From NCBI RefSeq assembly GCF_017303215.1, contig NZ_JAEMWU010000001.1, positions 1,240,001-1,304,000 on the forward strand: a DNA stretch of 64,000 nt, read 5' to 3'. Positions 45,459 to 54,772 of this stretch are shown here, in pieces. Position 1 is the first letter of the stretch, and each line of letters starts with the position of its first letter. The notes beneath the pieces are model-generated. The model did no database searches, was not told where the DNA came from, and was given only the letters and a program-made list of their open reading frames with translations. The DNA comes from Microbacterium esteraromaticum. GTDB taxonomy: Bacteria > Actinomycetota > Actinomycetes > Actinomycetales > Microbacteriaceae. The position numbers were made by a program, and so were the translations under genes.

Positions 45459-46640
45459 TCAGCAAGAGCGCGTCGGCGCCGCTCCGACCCAGACGCCCTG
45501 CACGTCGAACCCGTCGCTCAGCAGCACCGCATCGGCGACGAAGCCCGGCTGCAATGTTCCCAGCGAAGCGCCGTATCCGATCGCGCCGGCAGGCGTCGAT
45601 GTGAGGGCGCGGACGGCCTCGGCCAACGGCACACCCGCGGCGACGGCGTTGCGCAACGCCACGTCCTGCGTCAGCGTCGAACCCGCGATCGAGCCGGTGT
45701 CGTCGGTGCGGGCGACGCCGTCCTTCACCGTGACCTTCACCGCGCCGAGGTCGTAGTGCCCGTCGGCGCTACCGGCCGCCGCCATCGCATCGGTGATCAG
45801 CGCCACGCGACCTGGCGCGACGTCGAAGAGCAGCTTGATGATGTTCGGGTGCAGGTGGATGTTGTCGGCGATGCCCTCGAGCACCACGCGGTGATCGGCC
45901 GCGGCAGTGATGACCGGCCCCGGCGTGCGGTGGTGAATGCCGTTCATGGCGTTGAACGCGTGCGTCAGGATCGATGCGCCCGCCTCGAAGGCCGCGCGTG
46001 CGGCATCCGCGTCCGCGTCGGTGTGACCGATCGCGGCGACCGCGCCCGACGCGACGATCTGACGGACCGCGTCGAGGCCACCGGGCAGCTCCGGCGCGAT
46101 CGTGACCTGACGCACCGTCCCGCGGCCGGCCTCCAGCAGGCGCGCCACGTCGGCCGTCTCCGGGTGGCGCAGCAGCGACGGCTCGTGCGCGCCCTGATGG
46201 CCGGGATCGAGGAAGGGGCCCTCCAGGTGGCTACCGAGGATCTCGGCATCCGACTCGGCGAGATCGGCGATCACGGCGGCCTGCTGCGCGAGCGCGTCGA
46301 CGCTCGCGGTCACCAACGAGATCACGGCACGTGTCGTGCCGTGCGCGCGGTGCATCATTCGGCCGGTGCGGATCGCCTCGGCTCCGTCGTCATAGGCGGC
46401 GCCGGCACCACCATGACCGTGGATGTCGATGAATCCAGGGCACAGCAGCGCACCCGGACCGGCGACCGACACGGCATCGACCACGTCGTCCGCATCGGTC
46501 CAGTCCGTTCCCGTGCCGCGGGCGGCGACGTAGCCATCCTCGAAACGCACCCACGCGTTCTCGGTGATCGAACCATCTCCGTCGACCAGACGTGCGGAAT
46601 GGACGACCCGCGATCCGCGGAAGTCGGTGGTCGGGGTCAT
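45459..46640 (-). CDS. nagA: N-acetylglucosamine-6-phosphate deacetylase
   Basis: Removes acetate from GlcNAc-6-phosphate, giving the nagB substrate. The 393 residues show PGFIDIHGHGGAG, SHLEGPFLDPGHQGAH, the metal-binding IGHTDADAD, THAFNAMNGIHHR and ALITDAMAAAGSADGHYDLG (catalytic Asp). The ATG overlaps the stop of the upstream hexosaminidase gene, so the two are translated together. This places chitin-oligomer or cell-wall GlcNAc release next to deacetylation. Confidence 0.95.
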   Translation of the reverse strand: MTPTTDFRGSRVVHSARLVDGDGSITENAWVRFEDGYVAARGTGTDWTDADDVVDAVSVAGPGALLCPGFIDIHGHGGAGAAYDDGAEAIRTGRMMHRAHGTTRAVISLVTASVDALAQQAAVIADLAESDAEILGSHLEGPFLDPGHQGAHEPSLLRHPETADVARLLEAGRGTVRQVTIAPELPGGLDAVRQIVASGAVAAIGHTDADADAARAAFEAGASILTHAFNAMNGIHHRTPGPVITAAADHRVVLEGIADNIHLHPNIIKLLFDVAPGRVALITDAMAAAGSADGHYDLGAVKVTVKDGVARTDDTGSIAGSTLTQDVALRNAVAAGVPLAEAVRALTSTPAGAIGYGASLGTLQPGFVADAVLLSDGFDVQGVWVGAAPTRSC

Positions 46641-48157
46641 CAGGAGCTCCAGTCGATCTCAGCTGCGCGGTGGAAGTGGATGCCGTCAGCCTGCCACAGC
46701 GGAGCCATTGCTCCCAGTCGGGTACGGAACGAGTCCCAGGTCAGCTGCGGCGATCCTGCGGGCGTCCATGCGCGCTCGGCGACGGCTGCGATGCGTGGGT
46801 AGATCAGCTGATCGGCGTCTTCGAAGGTGCGCACCGTCTCGGTCCACAGCGGTCCCTCGATGCCGAGGATCGCCTCGTCGGGCACATCGAGCATGTCGGT
46901 CGGTTCCCACTCGTACGAGCGGCGCACGTCGATCAGGCCCGCCCAGGCCAGGCCCAGCGGGTAGTCGGCGTCGTACTTCATATCGAGGTAGATCGTGTCG
47001 GACGGCGACAGGATCAGCCCACCGCCGCGCGCGACGAAATGCGCCGCCTCGGACGCGTGCAGCTCGGACGGCTTGAGGGCACCCCAGAACTGGCCGACCG
47101 TGCCCGTGGCGATCTCGGCGGCAGCGCCGGCCTCGTGCCACGCGACCGGAGTCTTTCCGATCTGCTGCACCATCGCCGTCGCGCGCTCGACGAAGTACGC
47201 GAAGTCCTCGGCCGAGGTGCCCAGCGACTCGTCACCACCGATGTGCAGGTACGGGCCGGGGGTGATCTCGGCGAGCTCGGTGAGCACGTCGCGCACGAAG
47301 TCGTACGTGCGCTCGTCGCGGATGCGCACGCTGGAGTGGCCCACGCCCCAGCCGGTGAACGGCTCGCCGCGTACGGGCAGCTGCTGCCCCCACGCCTCGG
47401 TGGCGCGCACGAGCTCGTCGTTGAGCACAGGCTCTTCGACGAGATCCGGGTAGGCGACGCCGATCGCGTGCGTGTGGCCGGGCAGGTCGATCTCGGGCAC
47501 GATCGTGACATGCCGCGATGCCGCGTGCCCGACGATCTCGCGGTAGTCGTCCTTCGTGTAGAAGCCGCCGGCGTCGCCGTTGGCAGACGTCGTCGAGGCC
47601 TTCTCTGCCAGCAGCGGCCAGGCATCGATCTCGATGCGCCAGCCCTGGTCGTCGGTGAGGTGCAGGTGCAGGTGGTTGAACTTCAGCGCGGCAGCGCGGT
47701 CGATGACGGTCTTGACCTCGTCGACGGGGAAGAAGTGGCGGGTGACGTCGAGCATCACACCGCGGTAGGCGAAGCGGGGGGCATCCGCCACCTCGGCGCG
47801 CTGCCACCCCCAGCCGTCCTCGCCCTCGCGCAGCAGCTGCAACAGGGTCTGGACGCCGTAGAACAGGCCGGCCGCATCGGCGCCGACCACCTCGATGCTC
47901 TCGGCGACGCGCAGCGTGTAACCCTCGGCGGCGGCCGCCGCCGGGTCGACCCGCAGAGCGATCGTGGTCGCGGCGTCGTCGGTGGCATCCGACGTGGTGA
48001 GGCGGGTGCCGGTACGGCGCTCGACGGCGTCGATCAGGGCGGCGGATGCTGCCTCGCACCCGTGCACGAGGGTGCCCGGCGTCAGTGCGAGGCGCCCCTC
48101 TCCGGCCGTGGCCGAGATCGGGGAGGGGATCAGGGGGAGGGAATCTGGAAGGGCCAT
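46640..48157 (-). CDS. Beta-N-acetylhexosaminidase, glycoside hydrolase family 20
   Basis: Releases terminal GlcNAc by substrate-assisted catalysis. The 505 residues have the GH20b N-terminal domain and the catalytic barrel: YRGVMLDVTRHFFPVDEVK, HLHLTDDQGWRIEI, EIDLPGHTHAIG and the Asp-Glu catalytic pair in YLHIGGDESLG. I see no signal peptide, so it is probably cytoplasmic and acts on imported disaccharides or muropeptides. The ATG at 48157 follows a TAGGTT -10 box by six bases, so the mRNA is probably leaderless. A TTG two codons upstream is less likely. Confidence 0.92.
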   Translation of the reverse strand: MALPDSLPLIPSPISATAGEGRLALTPGTLVHGCEAASAALIDAVERRTGTRLTTSDATDDAATTIALRVDPAAAAAEGYTLRVAESIEVVGADAAGLFYGVQTLLQLLREGEDGWGWQRAEVADAPRFAYRGVMLDVTRHFFPVDEVKTVIDRAAALKFNHLHLHLTDDQGWRIEIDAWPLLAEKASTTSANGDAGGFYTKDDYREIVGHAASRHVTIVPEIDLPGHTHAIGVAYPDLVEEPVLNDELVRATEAWGQQLPVRGEPFTGWGVGHSSVRIRDERTYDFVRDVLTELAEITPGPYLHIGGDESLGTSAEDFAYFVERATAMVQQIGKTPVAWHEAGAAAEIATGTVGQFWGALKPSELHASEAAHFVARGGGLILSPSDTIYLDMKYDADYPLGLAWAGLIDVRRSYEWEPTDMLDVPDEAILGIEGPLWTETVRTFEDADQLIYPRIAAVAERAWTPAGSPQLTWDSFRTRLGAMAPLWQADGIHFHRAAEIDWSS

Positions 48158-48163
48158 GAACAA

Positions 48164-48191
48164 AACCTATCGGTTCACGGGAAACGCGCAA
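48164..48191 (-). promoter_or_regulatory. Leaderless promoter of the hexosaminidase-nagA operon
   Basis: On the minus strand TTGCGC (48191-48186), a 16-base spacer and TAGGTT (48169-48164) place the transcription start at or next to the ATG at 48157. Confidence 0.55.
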
Positions 48192-48214
48192 CGGTCTAAG
48201 TCCGGCCGATCCGC

Positions 48215-48220
48215 TAGACT
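48215..48220 (+). promoter_or_regulatory. -10 box TAGACT for the glyA riboswitch transcript
   Basis: TAGACT lies just before the riboswitch, so transcription would start near 48227, at its 5' edge. Confidence 0.5.
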
Positions 48221-48224
48221 CATG

Positions 48225-48298
48225 TGCGTCGCGACTGGCGTCTGGGTGGGTCACCACCGGGGAGCGACCTCATGGGATTCGACCGCGCGCCTGGGCCG
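48225..48298 (+). ncRNA. ZTP (pfl) riboswitch upstream of glyA
   Basis: The sequence contains the conserved pfl blocks in order: GTCGCGACTGGCG, a variable GTGGG-TCACCAC helix, CCGGGGAGCGACC, and the 3' block CCGCGCGCCTGGGC. GGCG of the first block can pair with CGCC of the last, forming the pseudoknot. The class senses ZMP/ZTP, the intermediate that accumulates when 10-formyl-THF is short, and turns on one-carbon genes such as glyA and folD. The remaining 42 bases to the ATG include the AGGAGA ribosome site, so control of translation or termination is possible. Confidence 0.88.
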
Positions 48299-48340
48299 AT
48301 GAGGAACATTCCCTATTTCCCCTGTGAACAGGAGACTGCC

Positions 48341-49615
48341 ATGACCGACCGCTACTTCGACGCCCCGCTCGCCGAGGTCGACCCCGAGATCGCCGAGGTT
48401 CTCGAGCGCGAGTTGAACCGCCAGCGCACGTACCTCGAGATGATCGCCTCTGAGAACTTCGTGCCCGTCTCGGTTCTGCAGTCGCAGGGCTCGGTGCTCA
48501 CCAACAAGTACGCCGAGGGCTACCCCGGCCGCCGCTACTACGGCGGTTGCGAAGAGGTCGACGTCGCCGAGTCGCTGGCCATCTCGCGCGCCAAGGAGCT
48601 CTTCGGCGCCGAGTTCGCCAACGTCCAGCCCCACTCGGGCGCGACGGCCAACGCGGCCGTGCTGCACGCCATCGCCCGTCCCGGCGACACGCTGCTGGGC
48701 CTGTCGCTCGACCACGGCGGCCACCTCACCCACGGCATGAAGATCAACTTCTCGGGCCGGCTGTACGACATCGTCGCGTACGGCGTCGACCCCGAGACCT
48801 CGAAGATCGACATGGACGAGGTGCGTGCGCTCGCCATCGAGCACAAGCCCAAGGTGATCATCGCCGGCTGGTCGGCGTACCCGCGCACCCTCGACTTCGC
48901 CGCGTTCCGTGAGATCGCCGATGAGGTCGGCGCACTGCTCTGGGTTGACATGGCCCACTTCGCCGGTCTCGTCGCCGCGGGGCTGCACCCCAACCCGGTG
49001 CCGCACGCGCACGTGGTCTCGTCGACCGTGCACAAGACGATCGGTGGCCCCCGCTCGGGCTTCATCCTGACGAACGACGCCGACATCGCGAAGAAGATCA
49101 ACTCGGCTGTCTTCCCCGGTCAGCAGGGCGGTCCGCTCATGCACGTCATCGCCGCCAAGGCGACGGCGTTCAAGATCGCCGGTTCGCCGGAGTTCAAGGA
49201 GCGTCAGGAGCGCGTGCTGCGCGGTGCGGCGATCATCGCCGACCGGCTGTCGCAGCAGGACGTCAAGGACGCCGGTGTCGCGGTGCGCTCGGGCGGCACC
49301 GACGTGCACCTCGTGCTGGTCGACTTGCGTGACGCCGAGATCGACGGCAAGCAGGCTGAAGACCTGCTGCACGAGATCCACATCACCGTCAACCGCAACG
49401 CGGTGCCCAACGACCCGCGCCCGCCGATGGTCACCTCGGGTCTGCGCATCGGCACGCCGGCGCTCGCCACGCGCGGCTTCGGCGACGCCGAGTTCACCGA
49501 GGTCGCCGATGTGATCGCCCTGGCACTGCAGCCGGGTGCCGACATCGACGCGCTGCGCGCCCGCGTGGATGCTCTCGCGACGGCTTTCCCGCTGTACCCC
49601 GACCTCCAGCAGTAA
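48341..49615 (+). CDS. glyA: Serine hydroxymethyltransferase
   Basis: PLP enzyme interconverting serine and glycine and charging tetrahydrofolate with one-carbon units. The 424 residues include [24 protein letters not shown], and the PLP lysine in [15 protein letters not shown]. The ATG at 48341 has AGGAGA seven bases upstream; the longer reading frame runs through the riboswitch and is not coding. folD follows 186 bases downstream on the same strand. Confidence 0.97.
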   Translation: MTDRYFDAPLAEVDPEIAEVLERELNRQRTYLEMIASENFVPVSVLQSQGSVLTNKYAEGYPGRRYYGGCEEVDVAESLAISRAKELFGAEFANVQPHSGATANAAVLHAIARPGDTLLGLSLDHGGHLTHGMKINFSGRLYDIVAYGVDPETSKIDMDEVRALAIEHKPKVIIAGWSAYPRTLDFAAFREIADEVGALLWVDMAHFAGLVAAGLHPNPVPHAHVVSSTVHKTIGGPRSGFILTNDADIAKKINSAVFPGQQGGPLMHVIAAKATAFKIAGSPEFKERQERVLRGAAIIADRLSQQDVKDAGVAVRSGGTDVHLVLVDLRDAEIDGKQAEDLLHEIHITVNRNAVPNDPRPPMVTSGLRIGTPALATRGFGDAEFTEVADVIALALQPGADIDALRARVDALATAFPLYPDLQQ

Positions 49616-49685
49616 CCCCCTCTCGTTCCCTCCCCGCGAGGGCCCGCTCTCCGCAAGGAACTCCTCCCCGGGGAGCGAACCCCCA

Positions 49686-49751
49686 CCCACGAGGGGTCAA
49701 GAAACGTCGCCTGGGCATGCCCGGACCCGACGTTTTCTGACCCCTCGTGGG
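49686..49751. repeat. Inverted-repeat element, copy 1 (glyA-folD intergenic)
   Basis: Two 24-base arms, CCCACGAGGGGTCAAGAAAC plus GTCG and CGACGTTTTCTGACCCCTCG plus TGGG, match except at two internal positions. The 18-base loop contains the palindrome GGGCATGCCC. The same arms occur at 60457-60521, so this is a dispersed REP-like element rather than only a terminator. Confidence 0.75.
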
Positions 49752-49801
49752 AGTGGACTCCTCGTGGGAGGGGAGGGAACGACCGTGAAAGGAACCGTGA
49801 C

Positions 49802-50677
49802 ATGACGGCGAAGACCCTCGACGGCAAAGCCGCTGCGGCCGAGATCAAGAGCGAGCTGACCGAGCGCGTCGCGGCGCTGCGTGCCCGCGGCATCGTGCCC
49901 GGCATCGCCACCGTGCTGGTGGGGGCCGACCCGGCCTCGCAGCTCTACGTCGGCATGAAGCACCGCCAGTCCGAGGCGATCGGCATGAACTCCATCCAGC
50001 GCGAGCTGCCGGCGGATGCCACCCAGCAGCAGGTCGAAGCGCTGATCGATGAGCTCAACGCCGACCCGGCGTGCCACGGCTACATCGTGCAGCTGCCGCT
50101 GCCGAAGCACCTCGACACCGATGCCATCCTCGAGCGCATCGACCCGGCCAAGGACGCCGACGGTCTGCATCCGACCAACCTCGGCCGGCTGGTGCTCAAC
50201 GTCAACGCGCCGATCCACACACCGCTGCCGTGCACGCCCCGCGGCGTGATCGAGCTTCTCGTGCGCAACGGCTACGACTTCTCGGGCAAGCACGTCGTCG
50301 TCGTCGGTCGCGGCGTCACGATCGGCCGGCCGATGGGGCTGCTGCTCACGCGGCGCGACGTCAATGCCACGGTCACCCAGGTGCACACCGGCACGCCGGA
50401 TATGGCGCCGTACCTGCGGATGGCCGATGTGATCGTCGCCGGCGCGGGGGTCAAGCACCTCATCCGCGCTGCCGACGTCAAGCCCGGCGCTGCCGTGCTC
50501 GACGTGGGAGTGACCCGTGAGGATGACCCCGAGACGGGCAAGTCGAAGGTGTACGGCGACGTGCATCCCGACGTTGCCGAGGTCGCCGGATTCCTCTCGC
50601 CCAACCCGGGCGGTGTCGGCCCGATGACCGTCGCGCTGCTGATGACGAACGTCGTCGAGGCCGCCGAGCGGGCGTAG
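49802..50677 (+). CDS. folD: Methylenetetrahydrofolate dehydrogenase/cyclohydrolase
   Basis: Bifunctional one-carbon enzyme converting 5,10-methylene-THF to 10-formyl-THF with NADP. The 291 residues show [17 protein letters not shown] with the catalytic Tyr-x3-Lys, [24 protein letters not shown] and [18 protein letters not shown]. It lies downstream of the ZTP-riboswitch-controlled glyA and may share its transcript. The 10-formyl-THF it makes is used by PurN and PurH, also in this window. Confidence 0.96.
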   Translation: MTAKTLDGKAAAAEIKSELTERVAALRARGIVPGIATVLVGADPASQLYVGMKHRQSEAIGMNSIQRELPADATQQQVEALIDELNADPACHGYIVQLPLPKHLDTDAILERIDPAKDADGLHPTNLGRLVLNVNAPIHTPLPCTPRGVIELLVRNGYDFSGKHVVVVGRGVTIGRPMGLLLTRRDVNATVTQVHTGTPDMAPYLRMADVIVAGAGVKHLIRAADVKPGAAVLDVGVTREDDPETGKSKVYGDVHPDVAEVAGFLSPNPGGVGPMTVALLMTNVVEAAERA

Positions 50678-50685
50678 CGAGAAGC

Positions 50686-50713
50686 CGTACGCGGCGCCGC
50701 GGCGCGGCGTACG
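50686..50713. terminator. Terminator-like hairpin after folD
   Basis: CGTACGC and GCGTACG arms enclose a GC-rich inner palindrome GGCGCCGCGGCGC, between convergent folD and the holin-like gene. No T-tract is present. Confidence 0.5.
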
Positions 50714-51271
50714 TCACCCCAGGTCGTCGAGCATCCGACGCTGTTCGGGCGTCAGCCCGTCGGCGAGCTCCTCGCGTCCCGCGCGGGTCGCGGGGGAGTC
50801 GGGAGCGGGAGCGGCGGATGCCGGAGACGGACGTCGCCCGGTGATCTTGGCCGAGGTCGCGTCGTAGATCTGGCCCGCCTTCGCGCGGAACCGGTCGTCG
50901 AGGCGGTCGTAGACGACCCAGCCGATCAGCAGCAGCACGGGCGGGAGCACCCAGCCCCAGAAGAATCCGCTGACGCGCACACCGCTCAACAGCACGGTCA
51001 CGATCCACACGATCAGCTCGACGGCGAAAACGCTGGCGTACTGCACTGCCTTCTCGCCGAGCTTCGTGCGCTCATGCGCTGACTTCGCGACGCCCTTGCG
51101 GAATGCCGCGCGCAGCGCGGGCTTGATCAGCAGTGCGGCGGCGGTGAGCACGACGGCGGCCCACAGGGCGTGCCAGCCCACGCGCACGCTCGGCAGCAGC
51201 AGACCGAGCAGCAGCAGTGCCGCCGCGTTGAAGACGTAGAGGGCACCGAACCGGATGATCGCGTTGCGCAT
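50714..51271 (-). CDS. Small membrane protein resembling the phage_holin_4_2 family
   Basis: A 185-residue protein with four hydrophobic helices (about 6-28, 33-52, 80-98 and 104-122) and a charged Ala/Pro-rich tail ending LTPEQRRMLDDLG. The N-terminal RFGALYVFNAAALLLLGLLL with the following LLIKPALRA segment resembles the holin superfamily IV/DUF360-type membrane proteins found on many bacterial chromosomes. I see no phage genes nearby, so a lysis role is unlikely. The ATG at 51271 has GGAGG very close; a start six codons upstream is possible. Confidence 0.6.
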   Translation of the reverse strand: MRNAIIRFGALYVFNAAALLLLGLLLPSVRVGWHALWAAVVLTAAALLIKPALRAAFRKGVAKSAHERTKLGEKAVQYASVFAVELIVWIVTVLLSGVRVSGFFWGWVLPPVLLLIGWVVYDRLDDRFRAKAGQIYDATSAKITGRRPSPASAAPAPDSPATRAGREELADGLTPEQRRMLDDLG

Positions 51272-51297
51272 GCCTCCAGGGTCGCACATTCGCCGGT

Positions 51298-52011
51298 TCA
51301 GGCGCCGGTGAGTGTGCTCTCGATGCCGGAGATTCGGGCGTGCTCGTCGAACCGGAATGTGGCGGTGCCGGTGGCATCCGATACGACGGCCGCCGAGAAC
51401 GACTCATCGGCCCACTCGAGTCGCCACCCGGCCAGACGCGAGAGATCCCAGACGGATGCCCGCGGATCGCGCATCGTCAGGCCGGCGAGCACACGGGGGA
51501 GCGCCTGTACCGCGGTGCTGACGCTCAACGTCGGTACCGCAGCGTCGAGCAGGATCACCGCGCGCGTGTCTCCGACGTTGGCGATGTAGTACGGCGACAG
51601 CCCGGTGATCTCGACGGCCGCGCCGCCCACGAGGTGCGCGAGCGATGACAGCGCGGAGTCCCCGTCGTCGCCGTCGGGCAGAGCGACCTCGCCTGCCGTG
51701 AGCTCGGCGATGCCGTGCTGCTCACCGTACGTCCGTAGGCGGTCGGCCACGGTGGTGTCGTAGCTTTCGGGGAGTGCCCACGACCACATCAGCGAGCGGG
51801 GGCCCGGTGCGATGGAAGCGATCAGGTGCGGCGTCGCCTGCAGAGTGCGCGACGGGTCGGCATCGGCGGCGAAGGTGAACACTCCTGCCGAGAGGTCGAC
51901 GCTCCAGCGGTGCTCGCCCAGGTCGTCGACGGCGGCGACCAGCTGGTCCTGCCGGAGGGCCGTGAACAGGGCGGCGCGGTCGGCGAGGGCGCGCAGGGTG
52001 TCGAAGTTCAT
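51298..52011 (-). CDS. DUF6882-like uncharacterised protein
   Basis: A soluble 237-residue protein of unknown role. Features such as HRWSVDLSAGVFTFAAD, SIAPGPRSLMWSWALPE and HLVGGAAVEITGLSPYYIA resemble the DUF6882 family of actinobacteria. There are no membrane segments or catalytic signatures that I recognise. The ATG has TGGAGAC upstream. It is 26 bases from the holin-like gene on the same strand and divergent from the atoE-like transporter. Confidence 0.7.
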   Translation of the reverse strand: MNFDTLRALADRAALFTALRQDQLVAAVDDLGEHRWSVDLSAGVFTFAADADPSRTLQATPHLIASIAPGPRSLMWSWALPESYDTTVADRLRTYGEQHGIAELTAGEVALPDGDDGDSALSSLAHLVGGAAVEITGLSPYYIANVGDTRAVILLDAAVPTLSVSTAVQALPRVLAGLTMRDPRASVWDLSRLAGWRLEWADESFSAAVVSDATGTATFRFDEHARISGIESTLTGA

Positions 52012-52119
52012 GTCTCCAGTGTGCGTGTCGAGGCTGTGCGATGCCAAAGCCGCAGCCGTGAATTCGCTATGGTCTTTGAGGCACGGACACGTGTGCCCAG
52101 AGACAAAGGAGTAGCTGTC

Positions 52120-53484
52120 ATGCACACGACGCAGACACGCCCCGGCAAGCGCAGCTTCATGCGCCCCATCAACAGGTTCCTCGAACAGTGGATCCCCTCG
52201 GCGCTGACCTTCGCGATCGTCCTGACGTTCATCGTCGCCATCCTCGCGATGACACTGACACAGACGAGCCCTGTCGACGTCGTCGTCAGCTGGGGCGACG
52301 GTCTGGCGGGCCTGCTGGCCTTCATGACGCAGATGTGCCTGATCCTGCTGTTGGGGTACATGCTCGCCAACACCGGCCCCGTGCGCAAGCTGCTCGGCTG
52401 GCTCGCCCGTGTGCCCAGCAACGCGGCGTTCGCGTACGTCTTCGTCTTCATCGTCGCGGCCTTGGCCTGCCTGATCACCTGGGGGCTGGGACTCATCGTC
52501 GGCACCCTGCTGGCCCGTGAGGTCGCCGTACAGGCACGCAAGCGCGGCATGAAGGTGCACTTCCCGCTGCTGGTGGCCGCCGGCTATTCGGGCTTCGTCG
52601 TCTGGCACATGGGCTACTCGGGTTCGGGCCCACTGACCGCCGCGACGCCGGGGTCCTTCCTTGCACCGGCTCTGAACGACGAGGTCATTCCCGTCACCGA
52701 GACGCTGTTCTCGACGTGGAACCTGCTGGCCGCCGTCAGCGTGATCGTCGTCTGCTCGCTGCTGTTCTTCCTGATCCGTCCGCGCAAGGACGACCCGATC
52801 TTCGAGCTGCCGGTGCACGTCGGCTCCGAGGAGCATGATGAGGCCGACGACCAGGTCGTCACCCCCGCTGACCGCGTCGACGCGTCGCGCATCCTCACCC
52901 TCGCGCTCGGGGCGGCGCTCGCCGTCTACCTCGTCGTGCACTTCGTTCAGGGCGGCACGCTGACCCTCGACATCGTCAACTGGTCGTTCCTGGCGCTGAT
53001 CCTGCTGCTGGTGCGCAACCCCTTCGAACTGATCCACCTGACCAAGAAGGCCGCATCGAACGTCGGCGAGATCCTCGTGCAGTTCCCGCTGTACGCGGGC
53101 ATCCTGGGCATCATGGCCGGCTCGGGGCTGATCGAACTGTTCTCGAACTCGTTCGTCGCGATCGCCACGCCGGTCACGTTCGGCGTGCTGGCGTTCCTGG
53201 CCGCCGGTGTCGTGAACTTCTTCGTGCCCTCGGGTGGCGGGCAGTTCGCCGTACAGGGCCCGATCATGCTCGATGCCGCCGACCAACTGGGTGTCGACCC
53301 CGCGGTGGCCGTCATGGCGGTCGCCTACGGCGACCAGTGGACGAACATGATCCAGCCGTTCTGGGCGCTGCCCGTGCTGGCGATCGCCGGTCTGAAGATG
53401 CGCGACATCCTCGGCTACACGTTCGTGACGCTGCTCGGCTCGGGCGTGGTGCTGATGACCGTGCTGGTGCTCGTCAGCCTGTGA
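52120..53484 (+). CDS. Short-chain fatty acid transporter (AtoE family)
   Basis: A 454-residue integral membrane protein with about ten to twelve helices. The opening RFLEQWIPSALTFAIVLT, the central GYSGFVVWHMGYSGSGPLTAA and the late VNFFVPSGGGQFAVQGPIM with GDQWTNMIQPFWALP are hallmarks of the AtoE family, which takes up acetoacetate, butyrate and similar acids. AAAGGAG lies eight bases before the ATG. Its 3' end overlaps the convergent MFS gene by 11 bases. The exact acid transported is not known. Confidence 0.92.
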   Translation: MHTTQTRPGKRSFMRPINRFLEQWIPSALTFAIVLTFIVAILAMTLTQTSPVDVVVSWGDGLAGLLAFMTQMCLILLLGYMLANTGPVRKLLGWLARVPSNAAFAYVFVFIVAALACLITWGLGLIVGTLLAREVAVQARKRGMKVHFPLLVAAGYSGFVVWHMGYSGSGPLTAATPGSFLAPALNDEVIPVTETLFSTWNLLAAVSVIVVCSLLFFLIRPRKDDPIFELPVHVGSEEHDEADDQVVTPADRVDASRILTLALGAALAVYLVVHFVQGGTLTLDIVNWSFLALILLLVRNPFELIHLTKKAASNVGEILVQFPLYAGILGIMAGSGLIELFSNSFVAIATPVTFGVLAFLAAGVVNFFVPSGGGQFAVQGPIMLDAADQLGVDPAVAVMAVAYGDQWTNMIQPFWALPVLAIAGLKMRDILGYTFVTLLGSGVVLMTVLVLVSL

Positions 53485-54703
53485 TCGGGACGGCGCGCGT
53501 GCGCCCCATGCGCCACACGCTCGGCACCAGTACGGTGCCGAGCGCGATGGCCGCGTAGAGCACCGCCGAGGTGGTCAGCACGACAGCCGGATCGGCGTGC
53601 GTGATGAGCCAGCCGTAGACGAGCGTGCCGATGGGCATCACGACGAAGCTGCCCAGCATGTCATAGCTCGATACCCGGCTGAGCTTGTCGGTGGGGACGT
53701 TCTCCATCATCGCCACGCTCCAGCCTGTGCTGAACACCTCGGCGCCCGCCCCGGCGAGAAACGCTGCGATCGCCACGAGCACAACCGCCGGATGCAGTCC
53801 GAGCGCGGTCAAGGGCAGGGCGAAGAGGCTGATGCCGATCATGCCCATCCGCAGCGGGCGTTTCAACGGCACCCACATCAGCACGAGCGTCATGAGCAGC
53901 ACTCCGGCGCCTTCGGCGCTGACCACCCAGCCCCAGCCGGCGATGCCCAGGCGGTCATCGTTCTTGGCGATGTACGGCCCGACCACGCCCCAGGCGCCGA
54001 CGTGGATCGCGTTCATGATCATGAACGCGAAGACGACCGCGACGAGCCAGGAACGGCTCCAGAACTCGGTCCATCCGATGCGCAGGTCGGCGAACAGTGA
54101 GAAGCTGCCGTCTCCGACCGGCGGGGGCAGCTTGACCAGCGCAAGGATGGGGATCGCGACGAGCCAGCCGATCACCTGCACGACCATCGCCCAGGCCGGA
54201 CCGACCGTGGTGACCAGGATGCCGGCGATGACCGGACCGCCGATGGTCACCGCCGACCGGACGAAAGACAGCATGGCGTTGGCCTGCTGCAGCGTCTCGG
54301 GTGTCGTCAACTGGGGGATGATGCCCTGCATCGCGGGCAGGACGAACGCGGTCGACGCGCCGTTGACGGCGGCGAGGGCGATCACCACCGGAATCGTCGC
54401 CGTCTCGGTGAATAACAGGTAGGCGACCGTGCCGATCGAGAGGATGTCGATCACGTAGCAGACCTGGATGACCACGGCGCGGGGCAGCCGATCGGCGATC
54501 ACGCCACCGAACAGCACGAACACGATGTTCGCGACCGTGAACGCGGCGAGCACCAACAACAGACTGACGGGGTCGTTGTCGATCTGCAGCACGGCGAACG
54601 CCAGCGCGATCGACGACATCGATCCGGTCACCAGAGTGATGGCACGCGCCAGGAAGAACCAGCGGAAGTTGCGGTCGGTCAGTGCGGCCAGCCCGCGGTT
54701 CAC
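53474..54703 (-). CDS. Major facilitator superfamily transporter (MFS_3/enterobactin-exporter-like)
   Basis: A 409-residue transporter with about twelve helices. The start RGLAALTDRNFRWFFLAR and the motif A-like GVIADRLPRAVVIQ after helix 2 are typical of the drug- and siderophore-exporter type MFS. The GTG start has no strong RBS. It is downstream of hpaI on the same strand with a 69-base gap and could be the last hpa gene, but exporter-like features make a separate role equally likely. Confidence 0.85.
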   Translation of the reverse strand: MNRGLAALTDRNFRWFFLARAITLVTGSMSSIALAFAVLQIDNDPVSLLLVLAAFTVANIVFVLFGGVIADRLPRAVVIQVCYVIDILSIGTVAYLLFTETATIPVVIALAAVNGASTAFVLPAMQGIIPQLTTPETLQQANAMLSFVRSAVTIGGPVIAGILVTTVGPAWAMVVQVIGWLVAIPILALVKLPPPVGDGSFSLFADLRIGWTEFWSRSWLVAVVFAFMIMNAIHVGAWGVVGPYIAKNDDRLGIAGWGWVVSAEGAGVLLMTLVLMWVPLKRPLRMGMIGISLFALPLTALGLHPAVVLVAIAAFLAGAGAEVFSTGWSVAMMENVPTDKLSRVSSYDMLGSFVVMPIGTLVYGWLITHADPAVVLTTSAVLYAAIALGTVLVPSVWRMGRTRAVPITG

Positions 54704-54772
54704 CGGAAGGCTCTCGAGGTCAGCATCCGATCATCCAAGCACACACCGCGCCGTCGCCTTGAGCGGCGTCGT

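Noticed and set aside
48224-48340. N-terminal extension of glyA
   Set aside because: The bases form the ZTP riboswitch and its linker; the ATG at 48341 has a good RBS and yields the standard SHMT N-terminus.
50714-51271. Holin-like gene as evidence of a prophage
   Set aside because: No integrase, capsid, tail or lysin genes are nearby, and holin-like membrane proteins of this type are common chromosomal genes.
53474-54703. MFS gene as the dedicated uptake system of the hpa operon
   Set aside because: Its sequence is exporter-like and a better import candidate, the MHS transporter, is divergent from the operon at its other end.
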